Assembly: GCF_001748245.1 (NCBI RefSeq)
Contig: NZ_BDFO01000001.1
Span: 746,828 to 810,827 of the forward strand
Direction of reading: 5' to 3'
Origin: Oligoflexus tunisiensis
GTDB lineage: Bacteria > Bdellovibrionota_B > Oligoflexia > Oligoflexales > Oligoflexaceae
DNA length: 64,000 nucleotides
A program made the translations under genes and the position numbers. Within the stretch, counting starts at the first letter, position 1; each line of letters begins with the position of its first letter. Below are positions 46,451 to 54,496 of this stretch, one piece after another. Under the pieces are notes generated by a model that did not search any database, was not told the DNA's origin, and worked only from the letters and a program-made list of their open reading frames with translations.

Positions 46451-47254
46451 TCATTTCATGTTCGAAAGCATGGCTTGGATCTGATCTATGCATACACTAA
46501 TGTTTTTGCGTCTGGCCATCTGTTGAAAGAAAACTGATATTTCAGAGAGATCCAGTTCCCTCTCCAATATTCCCTTCATTTCCTCAAGGGCTCGGTTTGA
46601 ACAGAGTCTATAGAGATCCCTCCCGATTAATGCAGCACCTGCTCGTTCCATTGTAAAGTTTTTCATCTCTGCCAAGTCAGAGTTTTCGTCATAGAATCGG
46701 TCAAAGTTCCCGGCCTCAAGATAGTTCGATATAATTGTGTCGATATCCATGGGGTCTTGAGGTCTTTCTCTGGGACGATCGTTCCAAGCTATTGTCTTCA
46801 GCAATACCAGGCTCGACAGAGAGGCAATTCGTATCTCGATATTGTTGTCGGTTCTGAATTTATGGGCAGTTCTGAAGGCATCATCAAAGCCCAGCATGTT
46901 CATGACCTTTCCATCTTGAGGCCACAATATTTCGCTTTTGTTCGTCTGTATATCTCCAAATGGCATAATGTCGAATATCGCTGTCTTGTAATGGAAATTG
47001 TACTCTGCTCTTTGCTGTCGAAAACCGAGGCCAATGAGCCGGGCTTTAAGGTCCGCGTATAGGTCCCAACTGCCTATGCGGACAGCCAGGTCTGCGTCTC
47101 TAGTTGCTCTCGATGGTTGGAGCTTATGATATTGCATTAAGATATCTCGAGCTGCTGCACCGACAATGATGAAATTGTCGCTGCATAACTTGTGGAGATG
47201 ATTCAAGCCTTCCAGTACGTCTTTGTCGATGTCGATTAAAGGGGCTTTATCCAT
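46451..47254 (-). CDS. AbiEii-like nucleotidyltransferase toxin
   Basis: The 267-residue protein has the nucleotidyltransferase signature FIIVGAAARDIL followed by ATRDADLAVRIG, giving the DxD metal-binding pair, and a third acidic site in the strand AIFDIMPFGD. Toxins of the AbiEii/MenT group transfer nucleotides to tRNA or other acceptors. It overlaps the antitoxin gene by 19 bases, with the antitoxin first, as in type IV systems. The gene is A+T-rich compared with the left half. Confidence 0.85.
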   Translation of the reverse strand: MDKAPLIDIDKDVLEGLNHLHKLCSDNFIIVGAAARDILMQYHKLQPSRATRDADLAVRIGSWDLYADLKARLIGLGFRQQRAEYNFHYKTAIFDIMPFGDIQTNKSEILWPQDGKVMNMLGFDDAFRTAHKFRTDNNIEIRIASLSSLVLLKTIAWNDRPRERPQDPMDIDTIISNYLEAGNFDRFYDENSDLAEMKNFTMERAGAALIGRDLYRLCSNRALEEMKGILERELDLSEISVFFQQMARRKNISVCIDQIQAMLSNMK

Positions 47255-48243
47255 ATCTCTCGTATTTCCCTTGCGATCTTCAAGTCTCTTGGATCTGCGC
47301 TATCCATGAGATCAGCATAGATGAGCGGCAGATCCACTATGCCCTGCTTTTCTTCTTTCCAATCGAAATTCCAAAACTTTTTACGAATTTCTATTTTCCC
47401 ATTTTCGGTTGGGCGCAGGCGAAGCTCTTTTGCTACTTCGTGTGGACTATCACTGTATATGAGGAAACGGTTCGGAAGTTCGGACCCGATTACCAAATCG
47501 GCAGCTTTCGCGCCGCTCCAGTAGCCATTCTTGAGCTTGACAGGAGTGGTTCGCAGATCCATGTACTGTTTGTCACTATTGGCATCAAATAAGTGCTTTT
47601 CAACTTTCGGGAGTATTCTTCGGAGATACTCTACAGTCCAAAGTTCAAGCATCTTGCCAGGGTCAACTAAGCGAAGTCTATTACTGTCATTGACGATGTA
47701 GTTCGACTCTACTAATTCTTTTAGATATTTGTTGACTGCGCCTAGCGAGACATCTATTCGGTCGGCTATTTGCCTTTGGGTTTTGTGTGACTCGTGATTC
47801 ATCGCCATGAGGTAATGAATGAATTTTGCCTTGGCGATCGAAGTTGTGAAAGCCTTGCCGCTCCTTTGGGAGTCGTTCTTGTTTTGTTTCTTGCTTGTCC
47901 ATTTCTTTGTGGTAGCGCTATTCGTTATGATGATGGGAATCGAGAAGTCACCATCATTCGCGATGTATGGGGTTCTTATTTCCAGGAATTTTCTCTTCTG
48001 TTGTTCAGACAAATCCCCCATCTCGATAACGTTCTCTATTTTACTAGTTGATGATCGTGGTCTATTTATTCCTTTTTGGTTGTAGATCACCCAGAATGGA
48101 TATTCAGCAGTTCCTATTTTAATAGCGATGGAAGCATCATAAGACTGGTCGATCGAGGCGAGTATCCAATAGCTCTGGATCCGAACTCTTAGGCCGGTTT
48201 GGTGAGAGAATCGATCGAGAGCGCTTTTAATTGTTCTGTCCAT
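47236..48243 (-). CDS. AbiEi-like antitoxin and autorepressor
   Basis: The 335-residue product is started at the ATG at 48243, because starts further upstream would place the operator palindrome inside the gene. A winged HTH sits in the middle (HKTQRQIADRIDVSLGAVNKYLKELVES). The C-terminal AbiEi-like part includes NGYWSGAKAADLVIG and DLPLIYADLMDSADPRDLKIA, matching the usual PPLLxYADLL and DPRnxExA signature. AbiEi binds DNA repeats upstream of its own promoter and also neutralises the toxin. The N-terminal 150 residues are longer than in AbiEi and unassigned. Confidence 0.8.
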   Translation of the reverse strand: MDRTIKSALDRFSHQTGLRVRIQSYWILASIDQSYDASIAIKIGTAEYPFWVIYNQKGINRPRSSTSKIENVIEMGDLSEQQKRKFLEIRTPYIANDGDFSIPIIITNSATTKKWTSKKQNKNDSQRSGKAFTTSIAKAKFIHYLMAMNHESHKTQRQIADRIDVSLGAVNKYLKELVESNYIVNDSNRLRLVDPGKMLELWTVEYLRRILPKVEKHLFDANSDKQYMDLRTTPVKLKNGYWSGAKAADLVIGSELPNRFLIYSDSPHEVAKELRLRPTENGKIEIRKKFWNFDWKEEKQGIVDLPLIYADLMDSADPRDLKIAREIREIWIKPL

Positions 48244-48386
48244 GTTCACAAAATCCATCGTGTTCACATAATATGAACATAGCATGAAACGTGAACGAAT
48301 TGCTATAGCTCCGCATATTATCCCAACTATATTGCGAAAAATGTCCTATCGGGCATAATTCGTGCGAACGTTCACATTTCTGTTCA
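48241..48386 (-). promoter_or_regulatory. GTTCAC operator cluster of the AbiE-like pair
   Basis: Copies of GTTCAC or its complement occur at 48244, 48262, 48291 and 48370. Two form inverted repeats: TGTTCA-N7-TGAACA at 48261-48279 and GAACGTTC at 48366-48373. The arrangement fits autoregulation by the HTH antitoxin; the -10 and -35 boxes are not placed. Confidence 0.65.
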
Positions 48387-48470
48387 ATCTTTGATTGTCC
48401 ATTAAACACAAGCACTTATCGCGCAAAATCATAACAAATATTTAATAAAAACAACCATATAGATTACAAA

Positions 48471-48720
48471 CGGTAAAGATTTCTGAAACGCGATATTTCC
48501 CCCAAAAAAGCTCCGATATATCTGAAGCCTGAGTAGGTTTGGCTGGGTTAAAGGGATTATCCGGCCTTCCAAGCTGTTCATGCCTCAGAACGGAGATCGC
48601 ATGCGCTATTTAGGAAGGCAGCTTGTCTTCTCACCTCTGACCTTTGCACCTTCGCCGAATCCGAGTTCGCCTCCTGGATGGAACGATGCGAGAAGGAGAC
48701 CTGGGCGCTTTACCAACGGT
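48471..48720 (+). pseudogene. decayed copy of the 5' end of the TM0106-type nuclease-helicase gene
   Basis: The leader GGTAAAGATTTCTGAA with CTCCGATATATCTGAAGC and the start GGAGATCGC-ATG-CGCTAT-TTA-GGAAGG parallel those at 54370-54520. The encoded start MRYLGRQLVFSP matches MRYVGSQLVFSP. A one-base deletion after that breaks the frame; the shifted frame still reads on to a GGATGGAACGATGCGAGAAG segment. Only about 40 codons remain and divergence is large, so this is an old paralogue. Confidence 0.75.
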
Positions 48721-48854
48721 GCAGAAGCACCTGTGATTCACGAGTATGCAACTGCCTGCCTTTGGAGTCTTTCCCGGCAGTTTAATCGCCCAACAAGCGA
48801 CTGCCTTGTCAACCAATGTCGAGAGGGGCGATATTCTGATGAAGCATCAGATTA

Positions 48855-48946
48855 AGAGTCGTCTCGAGATCAGGAGGGCGCATGCTTTCCTGGTGCCAAA
48901 ACACGGGAGACTGCCGTTTGCTCCCAAGGGAAAGGTATTTCATTGA
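48855..48946 (+). pseudogene. second VWA-domain gene remnant
   Basis: Encodes SRLEIRRAHAFLVPKHGRLP and PKGKVF, nearly the same as the remnant ending at 46322, then a stop. DNA similarity goes on to about 48990, past the stop. The beginning is fused to unrelated sequence after the decayed nuclease-helicase start. Confidence 0.7.
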
Positions 48947-49348
48947 AGAGTGATGCTGGATTTTACCGCTCTGTGCGTTGCATGGGTTCCGGATAGGCTT
49001 TTCAATATACCGAAGTTCAACCGATCGTGATTGACGGCATGACGATTCGGGTACCACTTTTTAAATCACAACTTCCGATTCGTATCAAGAAGCCCTTGAA
49101 TTCTGGATTTCCTTCCTCCTTTTGAGCCGTTTCATACACTGATACCAGTGAGGTTATGGAGCGTAAACACACGACAGAGGAGGCCTGTCGCGTGATGGGC
49201 AAGTAGTGTTGTCGGTCTATAAACCGCGTATACGAAATGACCCCATGCTTAAAAATTAGGATGACCCGATTTTGGCTAGCAATCTTAACCGTTTAAGGGA
49301 GAGCTTTTCCTTCCCTCTCTGACTTTGAGCGCGAGGTTTTTAAGATTC

Positions 49349-49492
49349 ATGCCAAAGATCAAGAAAAAGTTGAGAAGGAAAGCAAAAAAAATGATGAGGT
49401 CCATTACTGCAGTCGCAGGTGTGTACAGCTTACTTAAAGATCTCTGGGGATTTGGTGAGTTTATCTATGAGCTGATTCAAAACTTCATTTAA
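49349..49492 (+). CDS. possible 47-residue basic amphipathic peptide
   Basis: The frame starts with MPKIKKKLRRKAKKMMRSIT and goes on to a short amphipathic helix (AVAGVYSLLKDLWGFGEFIY). The basic head plus hydrophobic tail resembles membrane-active small proteins or type I toxins. GAGG lies 12 bases upstream, a long spacing. There is no family evidence, so it could be chance. Confidence 0.35.
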   Translation: MPKIKKKLRRKAKKMMRSITAVAGVYSLLKDLWGFGEFIYELIQNFI

Positions 49493-49564
49493 ACGCCTCC
49501 ATCACAGAACTATGCGCAATTTGCTTCGGGATTCCGGTTTAGATTGCGCAAAGGCTTGCTATAG

Positions 49565-49590
49565 GGCGCTTGCATTCGGATGCAAGCGCC
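49565..49590. repeat. perfect 11-bp hairpin
   Basis: GGCGCTTGCAT-TCGG-ATGCAAGCGCC. A weaker inverted repeat (TGCGCAAT / ATTGCGCA, 49513-49550) sits just before. They separate the small peptide frame from the serpin fragment. No U-run follows. Confidence 0.6.
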
Positions 49591-49675
49591 TCGTTGGGTC
49601 ATACAAAGTTTTGTGCCTGAGCATGCTAAAGAGCTGTCTTAGGAGGGCATCACCGACCGTTCGAAGGGCCCTGCC

Positions 49676-50011
49676 ATGAGAATGTCCTTTTGCTCTCTGA
49701 GCGGTGTACTTTTGCAAGCGGCTGGTATGGTGCAGGCCTTCAATCCCCATCAAGCCCAATTCGGACGTATGGGCCGTTCGCATGGTGATGCCTCCGTTTT
49801 TATCAGCCAGGTTCTGCAGAAAACTGCTGTTGAAATGGATGAGGCCGGTTTCAAGGCGGCTGCCGTCACTGGAGTTACGATGAGCGTGACATCTCTGCCG
49901 CCCAAGCCCATTTTGAGCTTTATTGCTGATCGTCCCTTCTTCCTGGCTCTTCGTGACAGCCAGACAGGTGCAATGCTCTTCCAGGAGGTTGTTGCCAATC
50001 CCAAGTATTGA
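49676..50011 (+). pseudogene. C-terminal serpin fragment
   Basis: The 111-residue frame ends as serpins do: FISQVLQKTAVEMDEAGFKA, then AAAVTGVTMSVTSLP and ADRPFFLALRDSQTGAMLF. This covers the hinge, reactive-centre loop and the last strands. The N-terminal 250 or so residues of a serpin are absent and no in-frame continuation exists upstream, so it is a truncated relic. Serpins irreversibly trap serine or cysteine proteases. It may have been cut during mobile-element traffic around 49-54 kb. Confidence 0.8.
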
Positions 50012-50036
50012 AAGCTGCTTGCTGGTCAATCTTGAG

Positions 50037-50086
50037 ACGTCGCTCAACAAGCTGCTGCAGGCCTGCAGCAGCATCGCTAGCGACGT
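50037..50086. repeat. long inverted repeat between serpin fragment and CheX-like gene
   Basis: Outer arms ACGTCGCT (50037-50044) and AGCGACGT (50079-50086) enclose a perfect 22-base palindrome (50051-50072) built on GCTGCTGCAGG. It lies 18 bases past the CheX-like stop and could end both convergent transcripts. Confidence 0.65.
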
Positions 50087-50103
50087 GGATGCTTCATGAC
50101 AAT

Positions 50104-50973
50104 TTACAGCATATTGAAACGCAGCACACAATGAGACTGGTGCATTTGGAGTTGGACCTGAACGATCTCATGGTGCATTTCATCGAACACGGGTTTGCCA
50201 AGTCTCTTGACCACTCTAGGAAGACTCGCGGTCAAGCGAACTCCCTCGTTAGCCAATCTAACCTTGACTTTACCGAGCACCTGATTGCAAATCTCACCCG
50301 CGAAATCGTGGAGGCTTTCCGGATCGGACGCGGCGCTCTCATCAGCAAGTGTGGCCTGAGCCACCTTTTGGAAAAACGCTTCATCGAAATCAATAGACAG
50401 AGTGCCTTTTGCATCCTGGCCAATAAAGGAAATCAATCCTGTGATCTCCTTATGGGCATGATTGTCTTTGGTCAATCTCACCTCGCCGATTACGGGATAC
50501 TGCTGCGTATAGAATTCCAGAATCTCCCGCGTTGCCATGGTAAAGGACGAGATCAACCGGAGATGATAACGCAGGGACACTTCCGGCTTCTGAGTTTGCT
50601 CCCCTATAATTCGCATGAAATCATCAGCATTCATCGGCTTGGCTACAATATTATCGATGACGCTCAGAGGATACTCGGTCCAGTCTGTTTCCGTTGCAGC
50701 TGCTTCATCGAAGAGGAGGATGCGGGTCCTTTCCCCATGCGCTTTGAGCCACTTCAACTGGTCGGAATCCAGTTTTTTTCCCTCATCGGAGCTGAGAAGG
50801 ATAATATCGTAGAGCTGGTCTGTTGTCTGACCGAGCCGGTCGTCCAATCCAGCACCTAGAGATAGATCGAGTTGTCCATCCAGATTTTTCTTCAGAGCGG
50901 ATCCCCATCTCTGGTCAGCGCCGACAAGTAGAATTTTCTTTTTTTGCAAAACCAAGCTCATTCTCCAGTCCAT
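50104..50973 (-). CDS. pseudo-receiver plus CheX-like phosphatase protein
   Basis: The protein has 289 residues from the ATG at 50973 (50961 is an alternative). Residues 12-125 follow a receiver fold but the phospho-acceptor Asp site is Ser (IILLSSDEG), so it is probably a pseudo-receiver. Residues about 145-285 match the CheX/CheC family with the catalytic ExxN of AGEICNQVLG. CheX removes phosphate from CheY. The open frame continues upstream into an IS91 relic, but a sigma-28 promoter lies between, so the independent start is favoured. Confidence 0.85.
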   Translation of the reverse strand: MDWRMSLVLQKKKILLVGADQRWGSALKKNLDGQLDLSLGAGLDDRLGQTTDQLYDIILLSSDEGKKLDSDQLKWLKAHGERTRILLFDEAAATETDWTEYPLSVIDNIVAKPMNADDFMRIIGEQTQKPEVSLRYHLRLISSFTMATREILEFYTQQYPVIGEVRLTKDNHAHKEITGLISFIGQDAKGTLSIDFDEAFFQKVAQATLADESAASDPESLHDFAGEICNQVLGKVKVRLANEGVRLTASLPRVVKRLGKPVFDEMHHEIVQVQLQMHQSHCVLRFNML

Positions 50974-51026
50974 TGTGCTCAGAAAAAGTTGCCCACGGCC
51001 TTTGGCCTGTGCCTTCGCTCTATTAT

Positions 51027-51053
51027 GAATCGGATGCGACGCACAAAACCTTA
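51027..51053 (-). promoter_or_regulatory. sigma-28 (FliA) promoter for the CheX-like gene
   Basis: Read on the minus strand: TAAGGTTT, 11 bases, TCCGATTC. The sigma-28 consensus is TAAAGTTT-N11-GCCGATAA. The -10 lies about 54 bases before the start at 50973. Confidence 0.75.
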
Positions 51054-51234
51054 GGAGGAACTTAACACGGATCTGTTCCAGGCGGATGGCAAGGATGATC
51101 CGGATTTGACTCGCATATGGCGCATTCGCCGATCTTTTAATAGGCCATCCAATAGCGAGGTTCGAAGGGGACTGATAAAACCCAGTGCCTCGTTGGAACA
51201 AATGGGATAACATTGTCCGCGAGATAAATGGAAC

Positions 51235-51522
51235 GTTCCGGCGACCAGCACAGGACGGACAAAAACCTCGACATTTGCAGCTAAATGGCTCAATAATTGA
51301 GTGGATGCAATCGTCACATTTGAGTCTGACAAATCCCTCGGATAAAATGCCGCAGCTTAAAAATTTGTCAAACTCGCGCCTTATAAAATCTGGTAACGCC
51401 TTTCGATCGGAATCCCCGGCGATTGTATCAAAAAAAGTTTGGGAATGCTCCTCCAGAACCTTATAGAGTATGGTTTGCTCTGGCTCATGTCTTTTATATT
51501 CTGCATAGGATGTCTTTGCCAT
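51235..51522 (-). pseudogene. IS91-type transposase, N-terminal remnant
   Basis: The first 95 residues (YAEYKRHEPEQTILYKVLEE, then CGILSEGFVRLKCDDCIH and CKCRGFCPSCAGRR) are the zinc-binding head of IS91/ISCR-type rolling-circle transposases. The catalytic domain with the YREK-type motif is absent and the frame simply reads on into the CheX-like gene. IS91 elements move adjacent DNA by one-ended transposition. Confidence 0.85.
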
Positions 51523-51651
51523 AACCCTGGAAGAATTATTCGTCCGGGAAGAATATTGGCACTGACATTTTCAACGATTCAAAGACTTCGCATATTCGTA
51601 GGCATTACATATGCAGTTTTCAAAGAACAATTGATTCCATAAAACTCTTGT

Positions 51652-53283
51652 CTAGGCCGATCGAGCTTTATCATATCTGACGTATTTTTTGATGCGATCA
51701 ATCTCATTGGGCGGGGCGGCCTGCCAATTCCAGGGCAAAAGGCTATCGAGGCGGGATATCTGGTGACCTTCATTGAGTCTGATCGTGATATCGGTCAGAT
51801 AGTCCTCGGGACAGATCATGTACAGTCTGCAGGTCGCGATGATTGTATAGTAGACTTCGAGGGCAACGCTGCCGGAGCGAGCCTGCGTAAATAAGTGATT
51901 TTTCTGGCAGAGCTTTGGAAGCCTTAGAGCCCGCTCCACCCGGTTATTGTCTGGCCAGACTTTCGGATCTTCTAAAAAATAGCAAAGCTTCTGCCAATGG
52001 CGGTTCAAATAGCCAATGGCCTTGCCAAGGGTAGACCTTGGAGGCGGATCGAAAGAATTGGCCCGCTCTTTGATCCTGTCCATAATAGGCCGAGACTCGC
52101 TGTCTCGAACGACCAAAAGTTGATCGCCGGTAACCCCCTTCGCTCTTGCCCGATGTTCGATACCATAAAGCTCTGATATGAGCTTGATCACTTCAAGCGA
52201 CTGCTTTGGAAATGACAGGAGAGAATGAAAGAAATAACGGCGCAGGTGCGCAAGGCATCCGGCATGATCTTTGTTTAAAAGTTTATTGTCGTAGATGTTG
52301 AGCCCATCAGTTTGCAACACACCAGGACCGGTTCCAATCAGGTCTGCTACAACCTTACGATTGCGGCCATCCTTGGCCTGGTAGCTGACAGCTTTGTCCG
52401 ATACAAACGAAAATAGAAACGAAGTCTTGCGCTGACCACTTTCAAAATGTCTGAGCGGAGACTCATCGACATTTAGATACTCTTCTTTCAGATTTAGTTC
52501 GTGAATTCTTTGTGCAAGTGAACTCAAAAGAATGCTGCGTCTTTCGAGGGCGCGATTCAGAGTCGATCTGTCAAGATCAAGCCCCTCATAGGTCATCATC
52601 CTTCGTTGCCTATACAGCGGCAGAGATATATCAAATTTATCAAGAGCGAGCCGTGATACAAACCGGGGGCTAAATTTAGAGCCCTCGGCGGCTCTGATCG
52701 AAGCTGGCATTCTAAGAGTCGTCGAGCCGCAACTGCAGGAGCCCTTGTGCAAGTTAACAGTTCGCTTGACGAACCTTGATGGATGCACGTCAATCTCAAC
52801 GGCTTCACGGTACTTGCCTTGATCTTTGATCTCGCCTCTGCACTCAGGGCAGATGATCCCTTGAGGAATTTTAGCAGTCCGCTGCTTGTGGGCCATCTTA
52901 TCGACTGCTGGAGTCGATCGCTCTTTCAAGTCCCTTGCCAGCCTTCGAGCCTCGGCCTGGAGCTCCCGGAGCCTGGCTTTGGATTTCTCTGCGGAATCAG
53001 AAAGAGCTGCCTTTTCAGCTGCTGGTTTCGGTGATTTTTTATCCTCAGGGACAGCCTCGCTGGAGCCTTGGTATAGCTGGCGATTAGCCGCACCCAGCTT
53101 GCCTTTGGCAAATGACAGCTCAGATTTGCAAAACTCCAGCGCTGAAGCCATATCAAGTATAAGCCGCATGAGATCCGATTTGATAAGGCAAGGAGCCTCG
53201 TTTCTTGCCCTATAAATCAGGTTATCAATGTCTGGATAAGATTTCATGCGGCAGAGAATAATGATGTAAGATTCGAGAATCAA
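51652..53283 (-). CDS. tnpC: IS66-family transposase TnpC
   Basis: The 543-residue product has the coiled N terminus, the zinc finger (ICPECRGEIKD) and DDE domain with the first Asp in LNVDESPLRHFE, then DGLNIYDN and DNNRVERALR, all typical of IS66. The TTG at 53283 overlaps the TnpB stop, which suggests coupling; the ATG at 53247 is an alternative. It appears intact. The C-terminal IS66 extension is present. Confidence 0.97.
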   Translation of the reverse strand: MILESYIIILCRMKSYPDIDNLIYRARNEAPCLIKSDLMRLILDMASALEFCKSELSFAKGKLGAANRQLYQGSSEAVPEDKKSPKPAAEKAALSDSAEKSKARLRELQAEARRLARDLKERSTPAVDKMAHKQRTAKIPQGIICPECRGEIKDQGKYREAVEIDVHPSRFVKRTVNLHKGSCSCGSTTLRMPASIRAAEGSKFSPRFVSRLALDKFDISLPLYRQRRMMTYEGLDLDRSTLNRALERRSILLSSLAQRIHELNLKEEYLNVDESPLRHFESGQRKTSFLFSFVSDKAVSYQAKDGRNRKVVADLIGTGPGVLQTDGLNIYDNKLLNKDHAGCLAHLRRYFFHSLLSFPKQSLEVIKLISELYGIEHRARAKGVTGDQLLVVRDSESRPIMDRIKERANSFDPPPRSTLGKAIGYLNRHWQKLCYFLEDPKVWPDNNRVERALRLPKLCQKNHLFTQARSGSVALEVYYTIIATCRLYMICPEDYLTDITIRLNEGHQISRLDSLLPWNWQAAPPNEIDRIKKYVRYDKARSA

Positions 53284-53648
53284 TGGGAGTTAACCCTCAT
53301 TTTAGGCTGCCATGGTTTGGGCTTGATGATCGGGTCTAAATTTCCGCCTTCCAAAAGTAGTGCCAGCTCTGTCGGCGCGATTTCACAGGAGTTCTGATTT
53401 TCATCGATATTTGGATATTTGAACTGGCCATTTTCGAGGCGCTTGTAGAACAGGCAGCTGCCGCTTCCGTCATAATAGGCCACTTTCGCCAAGCTGCGAT
53501 TCCGGTTAAAAAAGACAAAGAAAGTCCCGGACCTCGGATCCAAATGCAACTCAGAGTCCACCAGCGCAAATAGTCGATCCATCCCCCAGCGGCCATCAAT
53601 GGTATTCCGATAGAGAAAAATTTTGATTTGACTCGTTGATATAAACAT
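53280..53648 (-). CDS. tnpB: IS66 accessory protein TnpB
   Basis: The 122-residue protein shows FLYRNTIDGRWGMDRLFALV, DPRSGTFFVFFNRN and YDGSGSCLFYKRLENG, the IS66 Orf2 signature. It is essential for transposition in IS66 and sits between tnpA and tnpC. Confidence 0.96.
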   Translation of the reverse strand: MFISTSQIKIFLYRNTIDGRWGMDRLFALVDSELHLDPRSGTFFVFFNRNRSLAKVAYYDGSGSCLFYKRLENGQFKYPNIDENQNSCEIAPTELALLLEGGNLDPIIKPKPWQPKMRVNSH

Positions 53649-54042
53649 TAGACAGCCCCATGAACGATAGCTCTGAGTGACGAAAACAGTTCTGCCTCTC
53701 CCAGAGCCGCTGGGATACTGACTTCAATAATGCGAACCCTCAGCTCTCCATCATTTGCCACGGTCCGATCTGCATTTTCCTGTGGTTTAAGTTCGACAAA
53801 GTTCGGCGGGTCGGTTTTTATCTTGTCTTTTGCTTTAGCTTGTTGACGCTCTTGAACCACTTGTCGGCGCAACTTGTGGATATCCCAATCATGGATGCCA
53901 TCCTGCTTGGGGTCAAGCTTGGATTCGCTTTAAAGTATTCAATGGCAGCATCTTTAAGCTTTTTCGGATACTTGATTCTGGCTGGATGGCCTGCCTTGGC
54001 TTTGGCCTCACGGAATGATTCTGCAAGCGATTCGATGGTCAT
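53648..54042 (-). CDS. tnpA: IS66 accessory protein TnpA, apparent -1 frameshift
   Basis: The first frame (from 54042) gives 74 residues with an HTH (PSLTPSRMASMIGISTSCADKWF) and stops at 53818. A second frame, shifted by one base, runs from within that end to 53648 and holds the C-terminal half (ELRVRIIEVSIPAALGEAEL). Together they equal a normal TnpA. Either a real mutation or -1 recoding in the A-rich stretch before the first stop joins them. No classical X-XXY-YYZ heptamer is evident. Confidence 0.75.
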
Positions 54043-54496
54043 GATAACTCCTGTAACTTTTGATCACATACTATCAGACCTGACTTTGATGGCTAGTCCC
54101 ACGAAGATGCAACGCATTCCCAAAAATAAAAACATGTTAGGTGATGGCATTCTAGATTTGAGGTCTCTGCAATCTTCATTTTAAGTATTTTTAGCCTATT
54201 ATCGAAATTTTCCACATCGTTAGACTGACATTTGCGCGCGATACATTTTGACCACAAAAACGATAAATGTGGTAAAAATGTATCAATGTTCCATGCAACT
54301 ATCCTTAAATATTGGATAAAGTAGCTAGATCTTATCATTGTAGAGATAAAGGCCACCCCTCTTAAACCGGTAAAAATTTCTGAACCACGAATTTTCGCAA
54401 GAAAAGCTCCGATATATCTGAAGCATGGGCAGGGCTGTCTGGGTGAAAAGGATCATCTGGCTGCCAGCTGCTCATGTCCGCAGCATCGGAGACAGC
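54043..54496. other. leader region of the nuclease-helicase gene with conserved CTCCGATATATCTGAAGC
   Basis: About 450 bases without a gene. The right end (54370 on) is shared with the decayed copy at 48471: GGTAAAAATTTCTGAA, then GCTCCGATATATCTGAAGC. A related TATATCTGAAGC occurs at 46087 before a VWA relic. The block is thus a common leader, perhaps promoter or operator. Confidence 0.6.

Larger units (their letters stand above)
51652..54042 (-). mobile_element. IS66-family insertion sequence
   Basis: The three genes tnpA, tnpB and tnpC lie in the usual order and overlap as expected for IS66. The exact ends could not be fixed because terminal inverted repeats (usually starting GTAA) and an 8-bp target duplication were not found by eye. 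It lies between the IS91 relic and the nuclease-helicase gene. Confidence 0.88.

Noticed and set aside
48241..48386. CRISPR-like short repeats (GTTCAC)
   Set aside because: Repeats are only 6 bases, irregularly spaced and inverted, which fits operators rather than a CRISPR array.
49559..50131. 190-codon minus-strand frame over the serpin fragment
   Set aside because: The plus strand matches serpin C-terminal sequence, whereas the reverse frame shows no family features.
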